Assembly: GCF_000016645.1 (NCBI RefSeq)
Contig: NC_009441.1
Coordinates: 4,650,001 to 4,714,000, forward strand
Length of the DNA: 64,000 nucleotides
Direction: 5' to 3'
Source of the DNA: Flavobacterium johnsoniae UW101
GTDB taxonomy: Bacteria; Bacteroidota; Bacteroidia; Flavobacteriales; Flavobacteriaceae
A model generated the notes under the pieces. That model ran no database searches and was not told the origin of the DNA. It saw only the letters and a list, made by a program, of their open reading frames with translations. Below, one piece after another: positions 33,403 through 43,023 of the stretch. The number at the start of each line of letters is the position of its first letter. Position 1 is the stretch's first letter. Position numbers and translations under genes: made by a program.

Positions 33403-36400
33403 TTATAAATTTTGAAGAGTTCGAAGAGTATTAACAGCCTTATTATAACTGTTAACCATGTCTAAATATTCGTTTTTTATCGTTACAGCCTGATTGATAA
33501 CCATTACCCATTGCAGATAATCAATATCTCCATTTTCAAGCTGGCTGTTTGCCGCATCAATAATAATCGAAGCGTTTTTAAGTCCGTCATTTTCATAATA
33601 CAGCAGACTTTCTTTGTATTTCTCCATCTCGCTTACGGCATTACTAATTTCTGCTTTGGTTTCAATTTTAATAGTTTCTGCCTGTGCTTTGTAATTTTCG
33701 TATTCGATCTTTGATGCTTTGTTTCGTGCTGACTGACTGGAAAAAAACAACGGAATCGAAAGTCCGACATTTACATAATTAAACCTGTGGCTGCTGTCGT
33801 AATACACATCCTGACCGGCCGAATTAGTCTGAGTGCCTATAATGCTTAAATTGTTATAACCCAAAGTAATATCAGGCATCATTTTGGCTTGTTCTGATCT
33901 CCATTTCCATTTTGCGGCTTCGGCTTCATGATTCGAAAGCTGTACCTGAGGAAGTGAAGCAACATCTGATTTTTCATTTACCGAAAAATTAAAATCATTT
34001 TTTATTTTATTCAAAGCTGGTTCATAAACTGTGCTGTCCTGAAGAACGGCATTAAACGAATTCAGTGTTATTGCCAGATCTTTATTAATCATTGTAAGCT
34101 GATTTGAATAAAACTGTCTTGCCGACTGCGAAGCGGTTTTTTCTAAAACATTCGTTTCTCCCACTTTATAGCGAAGCGATGCTTTCTGTTCCATTAATCG
34201 ATAAATAGAATCTGCATAAGTCAATAAATCTTTTTTGCTTTTCAGCCAGATATACTCGTAAAACAAGTTTCTTACATTTGATTTAATCTGCTGAGAAGTC
34301 AATTGAGACTGGGCTTTCGCCGAATTATAATTTTCTTTTAAAGCCTTTTTTTGATGTGCATAAACGGTAGGAAAAGCAAAAGTCTGGCTTACTCCGAAAC
34401 GGGTATCATTTACGCCGCTGTTAAACTGTCCGTAATCTGCATCTACAACGGTTTTTGGAATATCAAAAGCCGATTTTTGAAGCTGTTCTTTTGATTTTTC
34501 ATTCAATTGTGAAGCCTTAATTCTTTTATTATACTGAATTGCTTTTGACAATGATTCTTCAAGAGAAATTGGCTTTTGCTGTGATTGAACCGAAGCTGTA
34601 ACCAATAAACCAATTAACAATAAAGTCAGTTTATCTATTTTATGTTTTTTCATTTTTTTAGAAAATACTTTAGTGTGAAACGTCATTAAATAAATAGACG
34701 GAAGAACAAACAGCGTAAGAAGTGTTGCTGTAATAAGTCCGCCAATTACAACAGTTGCCAGCGGACGCTGTACTTCTGCTCCTGCTCCGTTGCTTAAAGC
34801 CATTGGAAGAAATCCTAAAGATGCCACAGCAGCCGTCATTAATACAGGTCGAAGTCGGTTTTTGGTACCGATAATAATAATTTGAAAAGGATCTGAAACT
34901 TCGCCTTGTTTTTGAATTCGGTTAAACTCTGATATTAACACAATTCCATTTAAAACCGCTACTCCAAAAAGGGCTATAAAACCAACTCCAGCCGAAATAC
35001 TAAAAGGCATATCGCGCAAAGCCAGTCCAAAAACGCCTCCAATTGCCGATAACGGAATTGCGGTAAAAATGATCAAACCTTCTTTAAACGATCTAAAAGC
35101 AAAATACAATAATGCCAAAATCATAAATAAAGCAGCAGGAACAGCAACGCCAAGTCTTGATTTTGCCTGCTGTAAATTTTCGAACGTTCCGCCGTAAGTA
35201 ATATAATAACCCGGATCAAATTTGATCTGCGTTTCGACTTTTTTCTGTAATTCTTCTACAATAGACTGAACGTCGCGCCCGCGGACATTAAAACCAACGA
35301 TAATTCTGCGTTTAGCATCTTCACGCTGTATTTGGTTTGGTCCTTCGACTTCTTTTACAGAAGCCACCTGATAAAGCGGAATCTGCATTCCGGATGGTGT
35401 GGCAATTAATAAATTACGAACATCCGAAATATCTTTTCTGCCGCTGTCTTCAACTCTAACGACCATATCAAATCGTTTTTCGCCTTCATAAATACTTCCG
35501 GCTGCCGCTCCGGCAAAAGCGGCGTTTACGGTTTTATTTATATCAGATACATAAATGCCGTATTTTGCCATTTCTGCCCATTCGTAATCAATTACAATTT
35601 GAGGCATTCCGGTTACTTTTTCAACATATAAATCTGTCGCACCCGAAACTGTTTTACTTATAGCTCCCAGTTTCTCAGCATATTCCGCCAGTTTATTTAA
35701 ATCTTCCCCATAAATCTTGCATACCAAATCCTGTTTGGCTCCTGTCATTAATTCGTTAAAACGCATTTGAACCGGAAACTGAAATCCTGTTGTAACTCCA
35801 GGAGCAATCTGCTTAACGGTTTCGGTCATTTTATCAGCCATTTCAGGGAAAGATGATGCGCTTGTCCATTCTGATTTATCTTTCAGTACAATAATCATAT
35901 CACCGCCTTCAATTGGCATTGGATCGGTTGGAATTTCGGCACTTCCAATTCTTGAGACTACTTTTTCGACTTCGGGATATTTATTTTTTAGTTCAGTTGA
36001 TATTTTCTGAATGGTTTCTGTTGTGGTCGAAAGATTGGTTCCCAGCAGTAATCTGGTTTCTACTGCAAAATCGCCTTCTTCTAACTGCGGGATAAACTCT
36101 CCTCCCATTCTGGCAAACAATATCAAAGCAATTCCGAATAAAACAAAGGCAGAAACTACAATTGCTTTTCTAACATTTAATGCTTTCGAAAGCCAGTTTT
36201 CATAATAGATTTCCAGTTTTGCCATAATCCTGTCGGAGAAATTTGGTTTATGACTTATTTTTTTACTGATGAATAAAGAACTTACCATTGGCACATACGT
36301 CAATGATAGTATAAAAGCACCCAAAATAGCAAAAGCAACTGTCTGTGCCATTGGTTTGAACATTTTCCCTTCAATTCCTTCTAATGATAATATTGGAAGA

Positions 36401-37782
36401 TATACGATCAGGATAATAATCTGCCCAAAAACAGCCGCGTTCATCATTCGCCCTGCTGATCCGGTAACTTCTTTATCCATTTCTTCCTGCGAAACAGAAT
36501 CGACATTTTTATACTTTTTAGCGCTGTGCATGTGGTGCAGAATGGCTTCAACAATAATTACGGCTCCATCTACAATTAAACCGAAATCGAGCGCACCAAG
36601 ACTCATTAAATTACCGCTTACGCCAAAAGTATTCATCATAATAATGGCAAATAACATCGCTAACGGAATTACAGATGCAACAATAAATCCGGCTCTTAAA
36701 TTTCCTAGAAAAAGCACCAGAACTAAAACTACAATCAATGCACCTTCGATTAGATTTTTTTCTACAGTACCAATCGCATTATCTACCATTTTGGTACGAT
36801 CCAGAAAAGGTTCTATTTTTAAACCTTCCGGCAGGATTTTTTCAATTTCTGTAACACGTTTTTTTACGGTTGCAATAACATTATTGGCATTTTCGCCTTT
36901 TAACATCATGACAATCCCGCCTACAGATTCTCCAAAATCATCGGTTGTTAAAGCGCCGTAACGTATAGCCGAAGACATTTTTACTTCGGCAACATCTTTT
37001 ATTAAAATAGGTGTTCCGGCCTGCGTGTTTTTTACAATGATATTCTGTATATCTTTAATGTTTCGGGTAAGCCCGACACTTCGGATATATAATACGGTAG
37101 GGCCTTTTTCAATATAAGCACCGCCTGTGTTTTCGTTATTACTGCTTAATGCGGTAAAAACTTCTTTTATAGTCAGGTTTTGTGCTTTTAACCGGGCTGG
37201 ATTTACTGCAATTTCATATTGTTTCAATTTCCCTCCAAAAGTGGCTACATCAGCAATTCCGGGCGTTCCTAAAAGCTGTCTGCGAATAGTCCAGTCCTGG
37301 ATTGTTCGTAAATCTTCAAGCGAATATTTTTTCTCAAAACCGGGCTGAGGCTTTAAAACATACTGATAGATTTCACCAAGACCTGTTGTTGCAGGCGCCA
37401 TTTCGGGTAAACTGGCATTTTCGGGAATTTCTACTTTCTGCAAACGCTCTGTAACCTGCTGGCGCGCCCAATACACATCGGTATCATCTGAGAAAACAAT
37501 CGTAACAAGCGAAAGCCCGAAACGCGAAATACTGCGGCTTTCTTTTAACTGCGGTATATTGCTTATGGCTTGTTCTATCGGGAAAGTTATAAGACGTTCA
37601 ACATCTTCTGCGCCCAGTGACGGAGCGGTTGTAATAATCTGAACCTGATTGTTGGTGATGTCAGGAACGGCATCAATTGGTAAACGGGTTACTTCAAACA
37701 CACCGTAGATAATCCACAGCAGTGTAAAGATCCCAATTACCAGTTTATTTTTAACTGAGAACTGAATGATTTTATTAAGCAT
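33403..37782 (-). CDS. CzcA/CusA-type heavy-metal RND pump fused to a CzcC-type outer-membrane channel
   Basis: 1459 residues. Residues 1 to about 1035 are a complete HME-RND pump: LPIDAVPDITNNQVQI at the start, the proton-relay motif DFGLIVDGAVIIVEA (about 400) and 12 membrane segments. After a basic linker, residues 1044-1066 look like a leftover signal peptide (MKKHKIDKLTLLLIGLLVTA). The rest, to 1459, is a TolC/CzcC-like outer-membrane efflux domain (ISLEESLSKAIQYNKRIKAS). Such fusions occur in Bacteroidota. It probably exports divalent metals with the adaptor encoded 3 nt downstream. The internal ATG at 34653 could also yield a separate channel protein. Confidence 0.93.
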   Translation of the reverse strand: MLNKIIQFSVKNKLVIGIFTLLWIIYGVFEVTRLPIDAVPDITNNQVQIITTAPSLGAEDVERLITFPIEQAISNIPQLKESRSISRFGLSLVTIVFSDDTDVYWARQQVTERLQKVEIPENASLPEMAPATTGLGEIYQYVLKPQPGFEKKYSLEDLRTIQDWTIRRQLLGTPGIADVATFGGKLKQYEIAVNPARLKAQNLTIKEVFTALSSNNENTGGAYIEKGPTVLYIRSVGLTRNIKDIQNIIVKNTQAGTPILIKDVAEVKMSSAIRYGALTTDDFGESVGGIVMMLKGENANNVIATVKKRVTEIEKILPEGLKIEPFLDRTKMVDNAIGTVEKNLIEGALIVVLVLVLFLGNLRAGFIVASVIPLAMLFAIIMMNTFGVSGNLMSLGALDFGLIVDGAVIIVEAILHHMHSAKKYKNVDSVSQEEMDKEVTGSAGRMMNAAVFGQIIILIVYLPILSLEGIEGKMFKPMAQTVAFAILGAFILSLTYVPMVSSLFISKKISHKPNFSDRIMAKLEIYYENWLSKALNVRKAIVVSAFVLFGIALILFARMGGEFIPQLEEGDFAVETRLLLGTNLSTTTETIQKISTELKNKYPEVEKVVSRIGSAEIPTDPMPIEGGDMIIVLKDKSEWTSASSFPEMADKMTETVKQIAPGVTTGFQFPVQMRFNELMTGAKQDLVCKIYGEDLNKLAEYAEKLGAISKTVSGATDLYVEKVTGMPQIVIDYEWAEMAKYGIYVSDINKTVNAAFAGAAAGSIYEGEKRFDMVVRVEDSGRKDISDVRNLLIATPSGMQIPLYQVASVKEVEGPNQIQREDAKRRIIVGFNVRGRDVQSIVEELQKKVETQIKFDPGYYITYGGTFENLQQAKSRLGVAVPAALFMILALLYFAFRSFKEGLIIFTAIPLSAIGGVFGLALRDMPFSISAGVGFIALFGVAVLNGIVLISEFNRIQKQGEVSDPFQIIIIGTKNRLRPVLMTAAVASLGFLPMALSNGAGAEVQRPLATVVIGGLITATLLTLFVLPSIYLMTFHTKVFSKKMKKHKIDKLTLLLIGLLVTASVQSQQKPISLEESLSKAIQYNKRIKASQLNEKSKEQLQKSAFDIPKTVVDADYGQFNSGVNDTRFGVSQTFAFPTVYAHQKKALKENYNSAKAQSQLTSQQIKSNVRNLFYEYIWLKSKKDLLTYADSIYRLMEQKASLRYKVGETNVLEKTASQSARQFYSNQLTMINKDLAITLNSFNAVLQDSTVYEPALNKIKNDFNFSVNEKSDVASLPQVQLSNHEAEAAKWKWRSEQAKMMPDITLGYNNLSIIGTQTNSAGQDVYYDSSHRFNYVNVGLSIPLFFSSQSARNKASKIEYENYKAQAETIKIETKAEISNAVSEMEKYKESLLYYENDGLKNASIIIDAANSQLENGDIDYLQWVMVINQAVTIKNEYLDMVNSYNKAVNTLRTLQNL

Positions 37783-37866
37783 AATGTATTAAATTTTTAG
37801 AAATAAATACAATGCCGTTAAAACATAAAAATGCCTTAACCGCAAAGAGAATTCTTTAAAAAATAA

Positions 37867-38244
37867 TTATGCTAAAGGTGGTCTGAACACGCCGAATAAA
37901 GCAGGATTCGAATGTAAATTTGAAGTGTATGGAATAATACGGTATTCTGAAAATCCAGAATTAAAAGGAACACAGATTACCGGTTTTTCTACAGGAACAA
38001 AGACAAGCTGTAATGAGTGTCCTGAAATATTCTTGAAAGGAAGCTGCATATCGCGGTCAGCATCGTTGTCATTTTCATCTTCGCCCCAATAATGCATTTC
38101 CAGAAAATCAATGAAACTTAAGTTTCTTTTTTGCTGGTGCTCTTGAAAATGCTCAATTAATACCGGCAGTTTATAAAACTGCTGAAAAATGCCAATGTTT
38201 GACATTATAATAAAAACAAATATGTAAGCTATTTTTCGTGGCAC
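37867..38244 (-). CDS. Small uncharacterised protein upstream of the metal-efflux pump
   Basis: 125 residues with a hydrophobic N-terminus (about 5-20) that could be a signal or anchor. A His/acidic middle follows (HFQEHQQKRN, MHYWGEDENDNDADRDMQLPFK), then a beta-rich C-terminus ending PALFGVFRPPLA. It lies 84 nt upstream of the pump gene in the same orientation. Similar small acidic proteins precede CzcA-type genes in other Bacteroidota, in my recollection. The His/Asp/Glu content suggests metal sensing or buffering, but no known domain is recognised. An alternative start is Met14 at 38205. Confidence 0.65.
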   Translation of the reverse strand: MPRKIAYIFVFIIMSNIGIFQQFYKLPVLIEHFQEHQQKRNLSFIDFLEMHYWGEDENDNDADRDMQLPFKNISGHSLQLVFVPVEKPVICVPFNSGFSEYRIIPYTSNLHSNPALFGVFRPPLA

Positions 38245-38417
38245 ATCGCAAATTTACTTTATGAAACAAAATAAACCTAACTTAAATTATTATATTTTGA
38301 TTAAGAAACTGTTTTTGGGCATTCTTGTGTTAAATAAAAGAAACAAAAATCCCGTACAATTACTTGGTTTCAAGTCAATTCATTTTTTTAATTTCACTTG
38401 AAAAAAATATTTATTCT

Positions 38418-39338
38418 ATGCCTTGGACTATTCTTGAAAAACTATGGAAACGTTCTTTACAGCCAGTAAAAATTACTGCTGCCGACACTTCTCAAACCTG
38501 GGATCTGGAAATTAAGACTTTATATGAGCTGGGTATAAGCATGGAAGATACTCTGCAGTTTTTGTATTTTGAAAAACCTGATTTTGAAACTTTTAAAACA
38601 TGGATTACCAGCAGGCAAAAGAAAACAACCTTAGTTGATGAAGACTCCTTAGAAGATGTTCTTTCTGAAAAGGATCTTCAATTTTGGAATGAAAACGGTT
38701 ATGTAATCGTAAAAAATGCTATTTCAAAAAGTGACTGTGAAGCGGCTCAAAAAGCTATTTGGGAATACTTGGAAATGGAACCTGATAATAACGAAACCTG
38801 GTATAAGAGACATCCGGATCAAAAAGGTTTAATGCTTAATTTTTCTGATCACGAAACTTTAAATAAAAACCGATTTTCTCCCAGAATAAAAAAAGCGTAT
38901 GAACAGCTTTACAATTCAAAGAATATTTATAAAACTATTGACAAAGTAAGTTTTAATCCGCCTGAAAATGAAAGTTTTAGTTTTTTAGGAAGCGGACTTC
39001 ATTGGGATACGAGTTTAAAACAGCCTATTGTTTTTGGACTTCAGGGACTGCTTTATCTTACGGACTGCGGCCCGGATGATGGTGCTTTTCATTGTGTGCC
39101 AGGTTTTCATACTAAAATAAATGACTGGCTGAATAATCTGGAACCCGATGAAGATCCGAGACAGAAAGCTCTTCTAACACTAAAACCGGAACCTGTAATT
39201 GGCAATACTGGCGATTTTATAATCTGGGACAGTACTTTACCGCATTGTGCAACGCCAAATAAAGGCAAGAACCCCAGAATGGTACAGTATCTTACTTATT
39301 TACCCGGTAATTATGATGCTTCGGGAGAATGGATATAA
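38418..39338 (+). CDS. Phytanoyl-CoA dioxygenase (PhyH) family protein
   Basis: Predicted Fe(II)/2-oxoglutarate-dependent oxygenase of 306 residues. Iron ligands: HWD (His195, Asp197) and His276 in LPHCATP; Arg287 in NPRMVQ would bind 2-oxoglutarate. The ATG at 38418 (MPWTILEKLWKR) is preferred over an upstream TTG at 38364 because the family-like sequence begins there. The substrate is unknown; members hydroxylate lipids and small metabolites. It is convergent with the bacteriophytochrome gene and their stop codons abut (39336-39338 and 39339-39341) with no room for a terminator. Confidence 0.87.
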   Translation: MPWTILEKLWKRSLQPVKITAADTSQTWDLEIKTLYELGISMEDTLQFLYFEKPDFETFKTWITSRQKKTTLVDEDSLEDVLSEKDLQFWNENGYVIVKNAISKSDCEAAQKAIWEYLEMEPDNNETWYKRHPDQKGLMLNFSDHETLNKNRFSPRIKKAYEQLYNSKNIYKTIDKVSFNPPENESFSFLGSGLHWDTSLKQPIVFGLQGLLYLTDCGPDDGAFHCVPGFHTKINDWLNNLEPDEDPRQKALLTLKPEPVIGNTGDFIIWDSTLPHCATPNKGKNPRMVQYLTYLPGNYDASGEWI

Positions 39339-41612
39339 TTACAAAAGAGTTTCTTCCGGGTCACACGGAAAATAAATTTTTATTTCGGTCCCTTCTCCTA
39401 CTTTTCCAACAGCTTCAATATTACCTCCAACGGTCTGCATGATTTTTTTACATAAAGCCAGACCTACTCCAGAACCGGTATATTCATCCTGATTATGAAG
39501 TCTGGAGAAAACTTTAAAAATCGTTTCGGCATATTGTTGTTCAAAACCAATCCCGTTATCTGAAAAATTAACCCAATGGCAGTAAATTTTGTTTAAATGC
39601 CCAAACAGCTCAGGTTCCTGAGAAGCTGTGATTTTAATAACCGGAGATCTGTCCGGCGATGCATATTTTAGCGAATTTTGAATGAGGTTTGAAAACAGCT
39701 GTCTCATTAAAAAACTTACGGCATAAACTTCCGGAAGGTTTTCGCTTTGTATTACCGCTTTGCTTTCTTTGATGTTTTCTTTCATTTCTGCCGTTGTAGT
39801 TTTTAAAATTTGATTTAAATCTACTTTTTGCAGTACATCTCTGGTGTTTTTTATTCTGGTAAATTTTAAAATGTCTTCGAGCAGAATTCTCATTCTGCCT
39901 GCTGATTTTGATACTCTTACTAATGAGCTGTGAATAGATTCCAGAGGAATAACATCAAGTTCAGTAAGCATTTTTGAAGTAATCATCTGAATTTTACGCA
40001 GGGGTTCCTGTAAATCGTGTGTACTAATCCAGTTGATGTTTTCAAGTTCTGAATTGGTTTCTTTCAATACCTCACTCTGCGTACGATATTTTTCTTCTTC
40101 CTTGCTGAGCATTATCAGCATTAAATGATTGTGAAGCGTATGCGAATAGCGTATTGCCGTGTTTATTTCATATTGTTTCCAGGTATTGCTCTGGTTTTTT
40201 ATAATCTGTTTCCAAATATTAAATGAATTTCGAGGATGCAGTCCGTTATTGTCTTTTACAATCGCTTTTTCCGGATCTCCTCCCCAATTAATTTCAGATA
40301 TTGTTTCGGGTCTGTACCAAATAATATGGCTGTGACTGTCTAGAGAATGATACAAAATACCTGCAAAATCAGGACAGCGTTCTATTTCAGAAAAATAATC
40401 GCTCAGCTTATTGGTAACAAAAGTTTTATCCTGTATTTGTTTGGTAATCTGCTCTGTTAAGGTTCTGATATAATCATCAGAAGGTGCTAAAGTACTTTTA
40501 TAAATTTTATCCTTTGTTGAAACAGATACACCAGAGGCATTGCATAAATTTAAAATTTCCTGAGTATTGACAATCGTTTCTAATGAGTCATCTGAAAGCG
40601 GCAGTTCTAAACTCGTTAATTCTTCAAGAGCTAAAGATGCTCTTTGCGCGCTTACATTCTCATCATTTGATTGCCTGATATCAATTTGAGAAGTTATAAA
40701 CTGTCCCTGAAGTTTTGCTGCCAGTCTAATTTCCGGCGAAATATTCTTTTTAGAATAATGATGACAGGCAATTAATCCCCAAAGTCTGTCGTGATGAATA
40801 AGCGAAATGGTAAGTGTTGCGCCAACTCCCATATTTTTTAAATATTCTACGTGAATTGGAGACGTACTTCTTAATATAGAAAGGCTTAAATCGAGATTTT
40901 TATTTTCTTTATTATCATCAATCGTAAATATTGGAACGGGTTTATAATTAATATCTACAATTAATCGAAGCTGATTTTTGATATACAATTCTCTGGCCTG
41001 AACCGGAATATCAGTATGCGGATAATGCAGCCCCAAAAATGGTTCAAGATCTTCACGGCAGCTTTCGGCAAATACTTCACCATTATACAGCTCGTCAAAC
41101 TTATAGATCATTACACGGTCATAACCTGTAATTTCCCGTGTTCCTTCTGCAACCAGCGCGCACAAGTCTTTAAGCGAAGTTGTATTATTCATTTGGGTCA
41201 CAAACTGAATCGTTTGTGTGTAAACATCGGCCAGTTTTTCTCTGTCGGCAAATTTGAGTTCTGCTTCCAGCACATAAATATCATAACTTTTATGTATGCT
41301 GACCTGAAATGACTTTCCTAATAAATTAATTTCTAAAGGAAATACATTCTGAATTTTATCTTCATTGATATAATCAAGAATTTGTTTTTGCTGTTTTGAA
41401 CCAAAAATAGCTGTAAAATTTTTCCCTAAAATATCGGTATGCTGTAAATCGACAAATAAAGAAATATTTGCTGTGCAGAAATCTATTTTCAAATCAGAAT
41501 CAAGACCTATCAAAAAACCGTGAGGCTGGATACTTCCCGGGATATGTATGGGTTCGTGTTCACAATTGGTTAAGGTAACAAGATCGCGATTGACTATATC
41601 TTTAATATTCAT
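39339..41612 (-). CDS. bphP: Bacteriophytochrome histidine kinase
   Basis: Red/far-red photoreceptor kinase of 757 residues. The PAS domain starts with Cys17 in NCEHEPIHIPGSIQPHG, the biliverdin-attachment cysteine of bacteriophytochromes. The GAF domain has YPHTDIPVQARELY (Asp201-Ile202-Pro203), the PASDIP equivalent. A PHY domain (about 320-500) with a tongue-like segment follows. The kinase core has ISTHDLQEPLRKIQ and GSGVGLALC. The heme oxygenase that makes biliverdin lies directly upstream and the genes overlap by 1 nt (TAATG). No response regulator is adjacent, so the output partner is elsewhere. Confidence 0.95.
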   Translation of the reverse strand: MNIKDIVNRDLVTLTNCEHEPIHIPGSIQPHGFLIGLDSDLKIDFCTANISLFVDLQHTDILGKNFTAIFGSKQQKQILDYINEDKIQNVFPLEINLLGKSFQVSIHKSYDIYVLEAELKFADREKLADVYTQTIQFVTQMNNTTSLKDLCALVAEGTREITGYDRVMIYKFDELYNGEVFAESCREDLEPFLGLHYPHTDIPVQARELYIKNQLRLIVDINYKPVPIFTIDDNKENKNLDLSLSILRSTSPIHVEYLKNMGVGATLTISLIHHDRLWGLIACHHYSKKNISPEIRLAAKLQGQFITSQIDIRQSNDENVSAQRASLALEELTSLELPLSDDSLETIVNTQEILNLCNASGVSVSTKDKIYKSTLAPSDDYIRTLTEQITKQIQDKTFVTNKLSDYFSEIERCPDFAGILYHSLDSHSHIIWYRPETISEINWGGDPEKAIVKDNNGLHPRNSFNIWKQIIKNQSNTWKQYEINTAIRYSHTLHNHLMLIMLSKEEEKYRTQSEVLKETNSELENINWISTHDLQEPLRKIQMITSKMLTELDVIPLESIHSSLVRVSKSAGRMRILLEDILKFTRIKNTRDVLQKVDLNQILKTTTAEMKENIKESKAVIQSENLPEVYAVSFLMRQLFSNLIQNSLKYASPDRSPVIKITASQEPELFGHLNKIYCHWVNFSDNGIGFEQQYAETIFKVFSRLHNQDEYTGSGVGLALCKKIMQTVGGNIEAVGKVGEGTEIKIYFPCDPEETLL

Positions 41613-42214
41613 TATTTTTTTATGCTCCCGAAATGATTGTAAATACTATCAAAAGCATATACAGCTCCTTCTATAATACTATTTGCGCAATTATTATTTT
41701 GTTCATACTCTGCAAGCACGTTTAGGAAATTTTTCCAATAACTGCCTGTTTTATCTCCATAACCTTTAAAATACGATACGCCCTGATCATTAGAAAGCTG
41801 TGGGTTGTTTACAATATTTTTTAATATAAATCTTCCGCCTAAGCTCGACCCTTCTATAACATAAAATACGCCAAGAGCAAAAGGCACAGACATTTCTGTC
41901 TTATCAAAAACTTTAGAAGTAGCAGTTTTATTGCTGTTAAGAAATAAAAGATCTTCTTCTATTAAATGTTTCTTTTTTCTTTGGTCTAAATCCGGAATAA
42001 TTTCTGAAAGCAGCGGATAAACAAGCTCTTCTGTGTTTTTGTGAACATCGTGCATTAAATTAAGATAATGTATATAATCTTCTATTTTCATGTCCGGAGA
42101 TAAGATAGAAGCAGAAACAGGAAGGCTTTCTAATTTTTTATGAGAATCTGAAGTTTGAGTTTTTATATCTGTTAAAAAATCCGAAGACAGAAATGTGGTT
42201 GTATTTGTAGTCAT
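41612..42214 (-). CDS. bphO: Biliverdin-producing heme oxygenase (BphO-like)
   Basis: 200-residue heme oxygenase that opens heme to biliverdin, the chromophore of the phytochrome encoded next to it. Candidate proximal ligand His25 is in SDSHKKLESLP. The distal-helix-type motif VIEGSSLGGRF is near residues 118-128, and YFKGYGDKTGSYWKNF matches the family. It overlaps bphP by 1 nt, so the two are translationally coupled. A TAAATTTG promoter-like box lies 62 nt upstream. Iron acquisition is an alternative role but the bphP link is much stronger. Confidence 0.93.
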   Translation of the reverse strand: MTTNTTTFLSSDFLTDIKTQTSDSHKKLESLPVSASILSPDMKIEDYIHYLNLMHDVHKNTEELVYPLLSEIIPDLDQRKKKHLIEEDLLFLNSNKTATSKVFDKTEMSVPFALGVFYVIEGSSLGGRFILKNIVNNPQLSNDQGVSYFKGYGDKTGSYWKNFLNVLAEYEQNNNCANSIIEGAVYAFDSIYNHFGSIKK

Positions 42215-42275
42215 AGCAGGTAATAATATTGATTTTTTAAGAAAAGTTAAACTGTTTTTTTACTTCTCTTTGAAA

Positions 42276-42283
42276 CAAATTTA
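42276..42283 (-). promoter_or_regulatory. Candidate -7 promoter element of bphO-bphP
   Basis: The minus strand reads TAAATTTG (fits TAnnTTTG) and lies 62 nt upstream of the bphO ATG at 42214. A partial -33 match, TTGG, is near 42297-42300. Confidence 0.42.
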
Positions 42284-42357
42284 TAAAAAAACATTTCCAA
42301 TTATTAAAAAAAGCAAGTTCAATTTCGGTCATTTTTTTTTGTATTGAAGACCAAATT

Positions 42358-42996
42358 TTAAAATTCAAAAATTTTATTGAGCTCAACTATCGTAGTTCCA
42401 GAGGAAAGTATTTTTGGAGCTTTCACTAATTTTTTGGCCAGAAGTGAAGTTTCAAGCGGCTTGAATTTTTTAAAAAGTCCAATTTTGTTGAGTATTCCTA
42501 TAACTTTTACGGTTATTTTTTCGCCCAATCGATCAGAATCTTGTCGTACTAATGGTCCAGGTCTAAAAATAATGTACTGCTCAAAATTAAGAGCAGCAAT
42601 ATAATCTTCGAGTTTTCCTTTCATCTTAGAATAAAAAACACTGCTTTGAGCCGATGCACCATAAGAAGAAACCAAAACAAGCGATTTTACCTGATTTTTT
42701 TGTGCTTCTGCAGCAAATGCAGCGGGAATATCAAAATCTATTTTCCATTGTTTTTCTTTTGAGCCCGCATCTTTTAAAGTCGTTCCGAGGCAGGAAAACA
42801 AAACATCGCCTGTAATTAAATTTTTAAGATGCCCAACGTTTTCAAAATCGACAATATGTTCTGTTAATTTAAGATGCGTTTTCCCGGAAGGTTTTCTAAC
42901 AAAAGTTACAACCGAAGTATAATCGTTATCATTAAGAAGCTCTTCTGTTAAAAACTTTCCTGTTGAGCCTGTCGCCCCAATTACTAATGCTTTCAT
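42358..42996 (-). CDS. NAD(P)-binding Rossmann-fold protein (atypical SDR/NmrA-like)
   Basis: 212 residues. The N-terminal MKALVIGATGSTGKFL carries the GxxGxxG dinucleotide motif. LFSCLGTTL (about 70) and LVSSYGASAQSSVFYSKMKGKLE (about 108-130) give the Ser and YxxxK-like positions of the extended/atypical SDR group. RPGPLVRQ follows. This resembles YwnB/HTATIP2-type oxidoreductases, probably cytoplasmic. Substrate unknown. It lies 27 nt downstream of the methyltransferase gene in the same direction, so they may be co-transcribed. Confidence 0.85.
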   Translation of the reverse strand: MKALVIGATGSTGKFLTEELLNDNDYTSVVTFVRKPSGKTHLKLTEHIVDFENVGHLKNLITGDVLFSCLGTTLKDAGSKEKQWKIDFDIPAAFAAEAQKNQVKSLVLVSSYGASAQSSVFYSKMKGKLEDYIAALNFEQYIIFRPGPLVRQDSDRLGEKITVKVIGILNKIGLFKKFKPLETSLLAKKLVKAPKILSSGTTIVELNKIFEF

Positions 42997-43023
42997 ATTG
43001 TAATGTGTTTAGAAAATAAGTAT

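Noticed and set aside
36269..36961. Rightward ORF of 230 codons inside the metal pump gene
   Set aside because: It lies wholly antisense to the conserved CzcA coding sequence and has no recognisable domain.
38249..38256. TAAATTTG on the minus strand as the promoter of the small gene at 37867-38244
   Set aside because: It is only 5 nt from the chosen ATG, too close for a transcription start before the codon. In AT-rich DNA this match can arise by chance, unless the real start is the internal Met at 38205.
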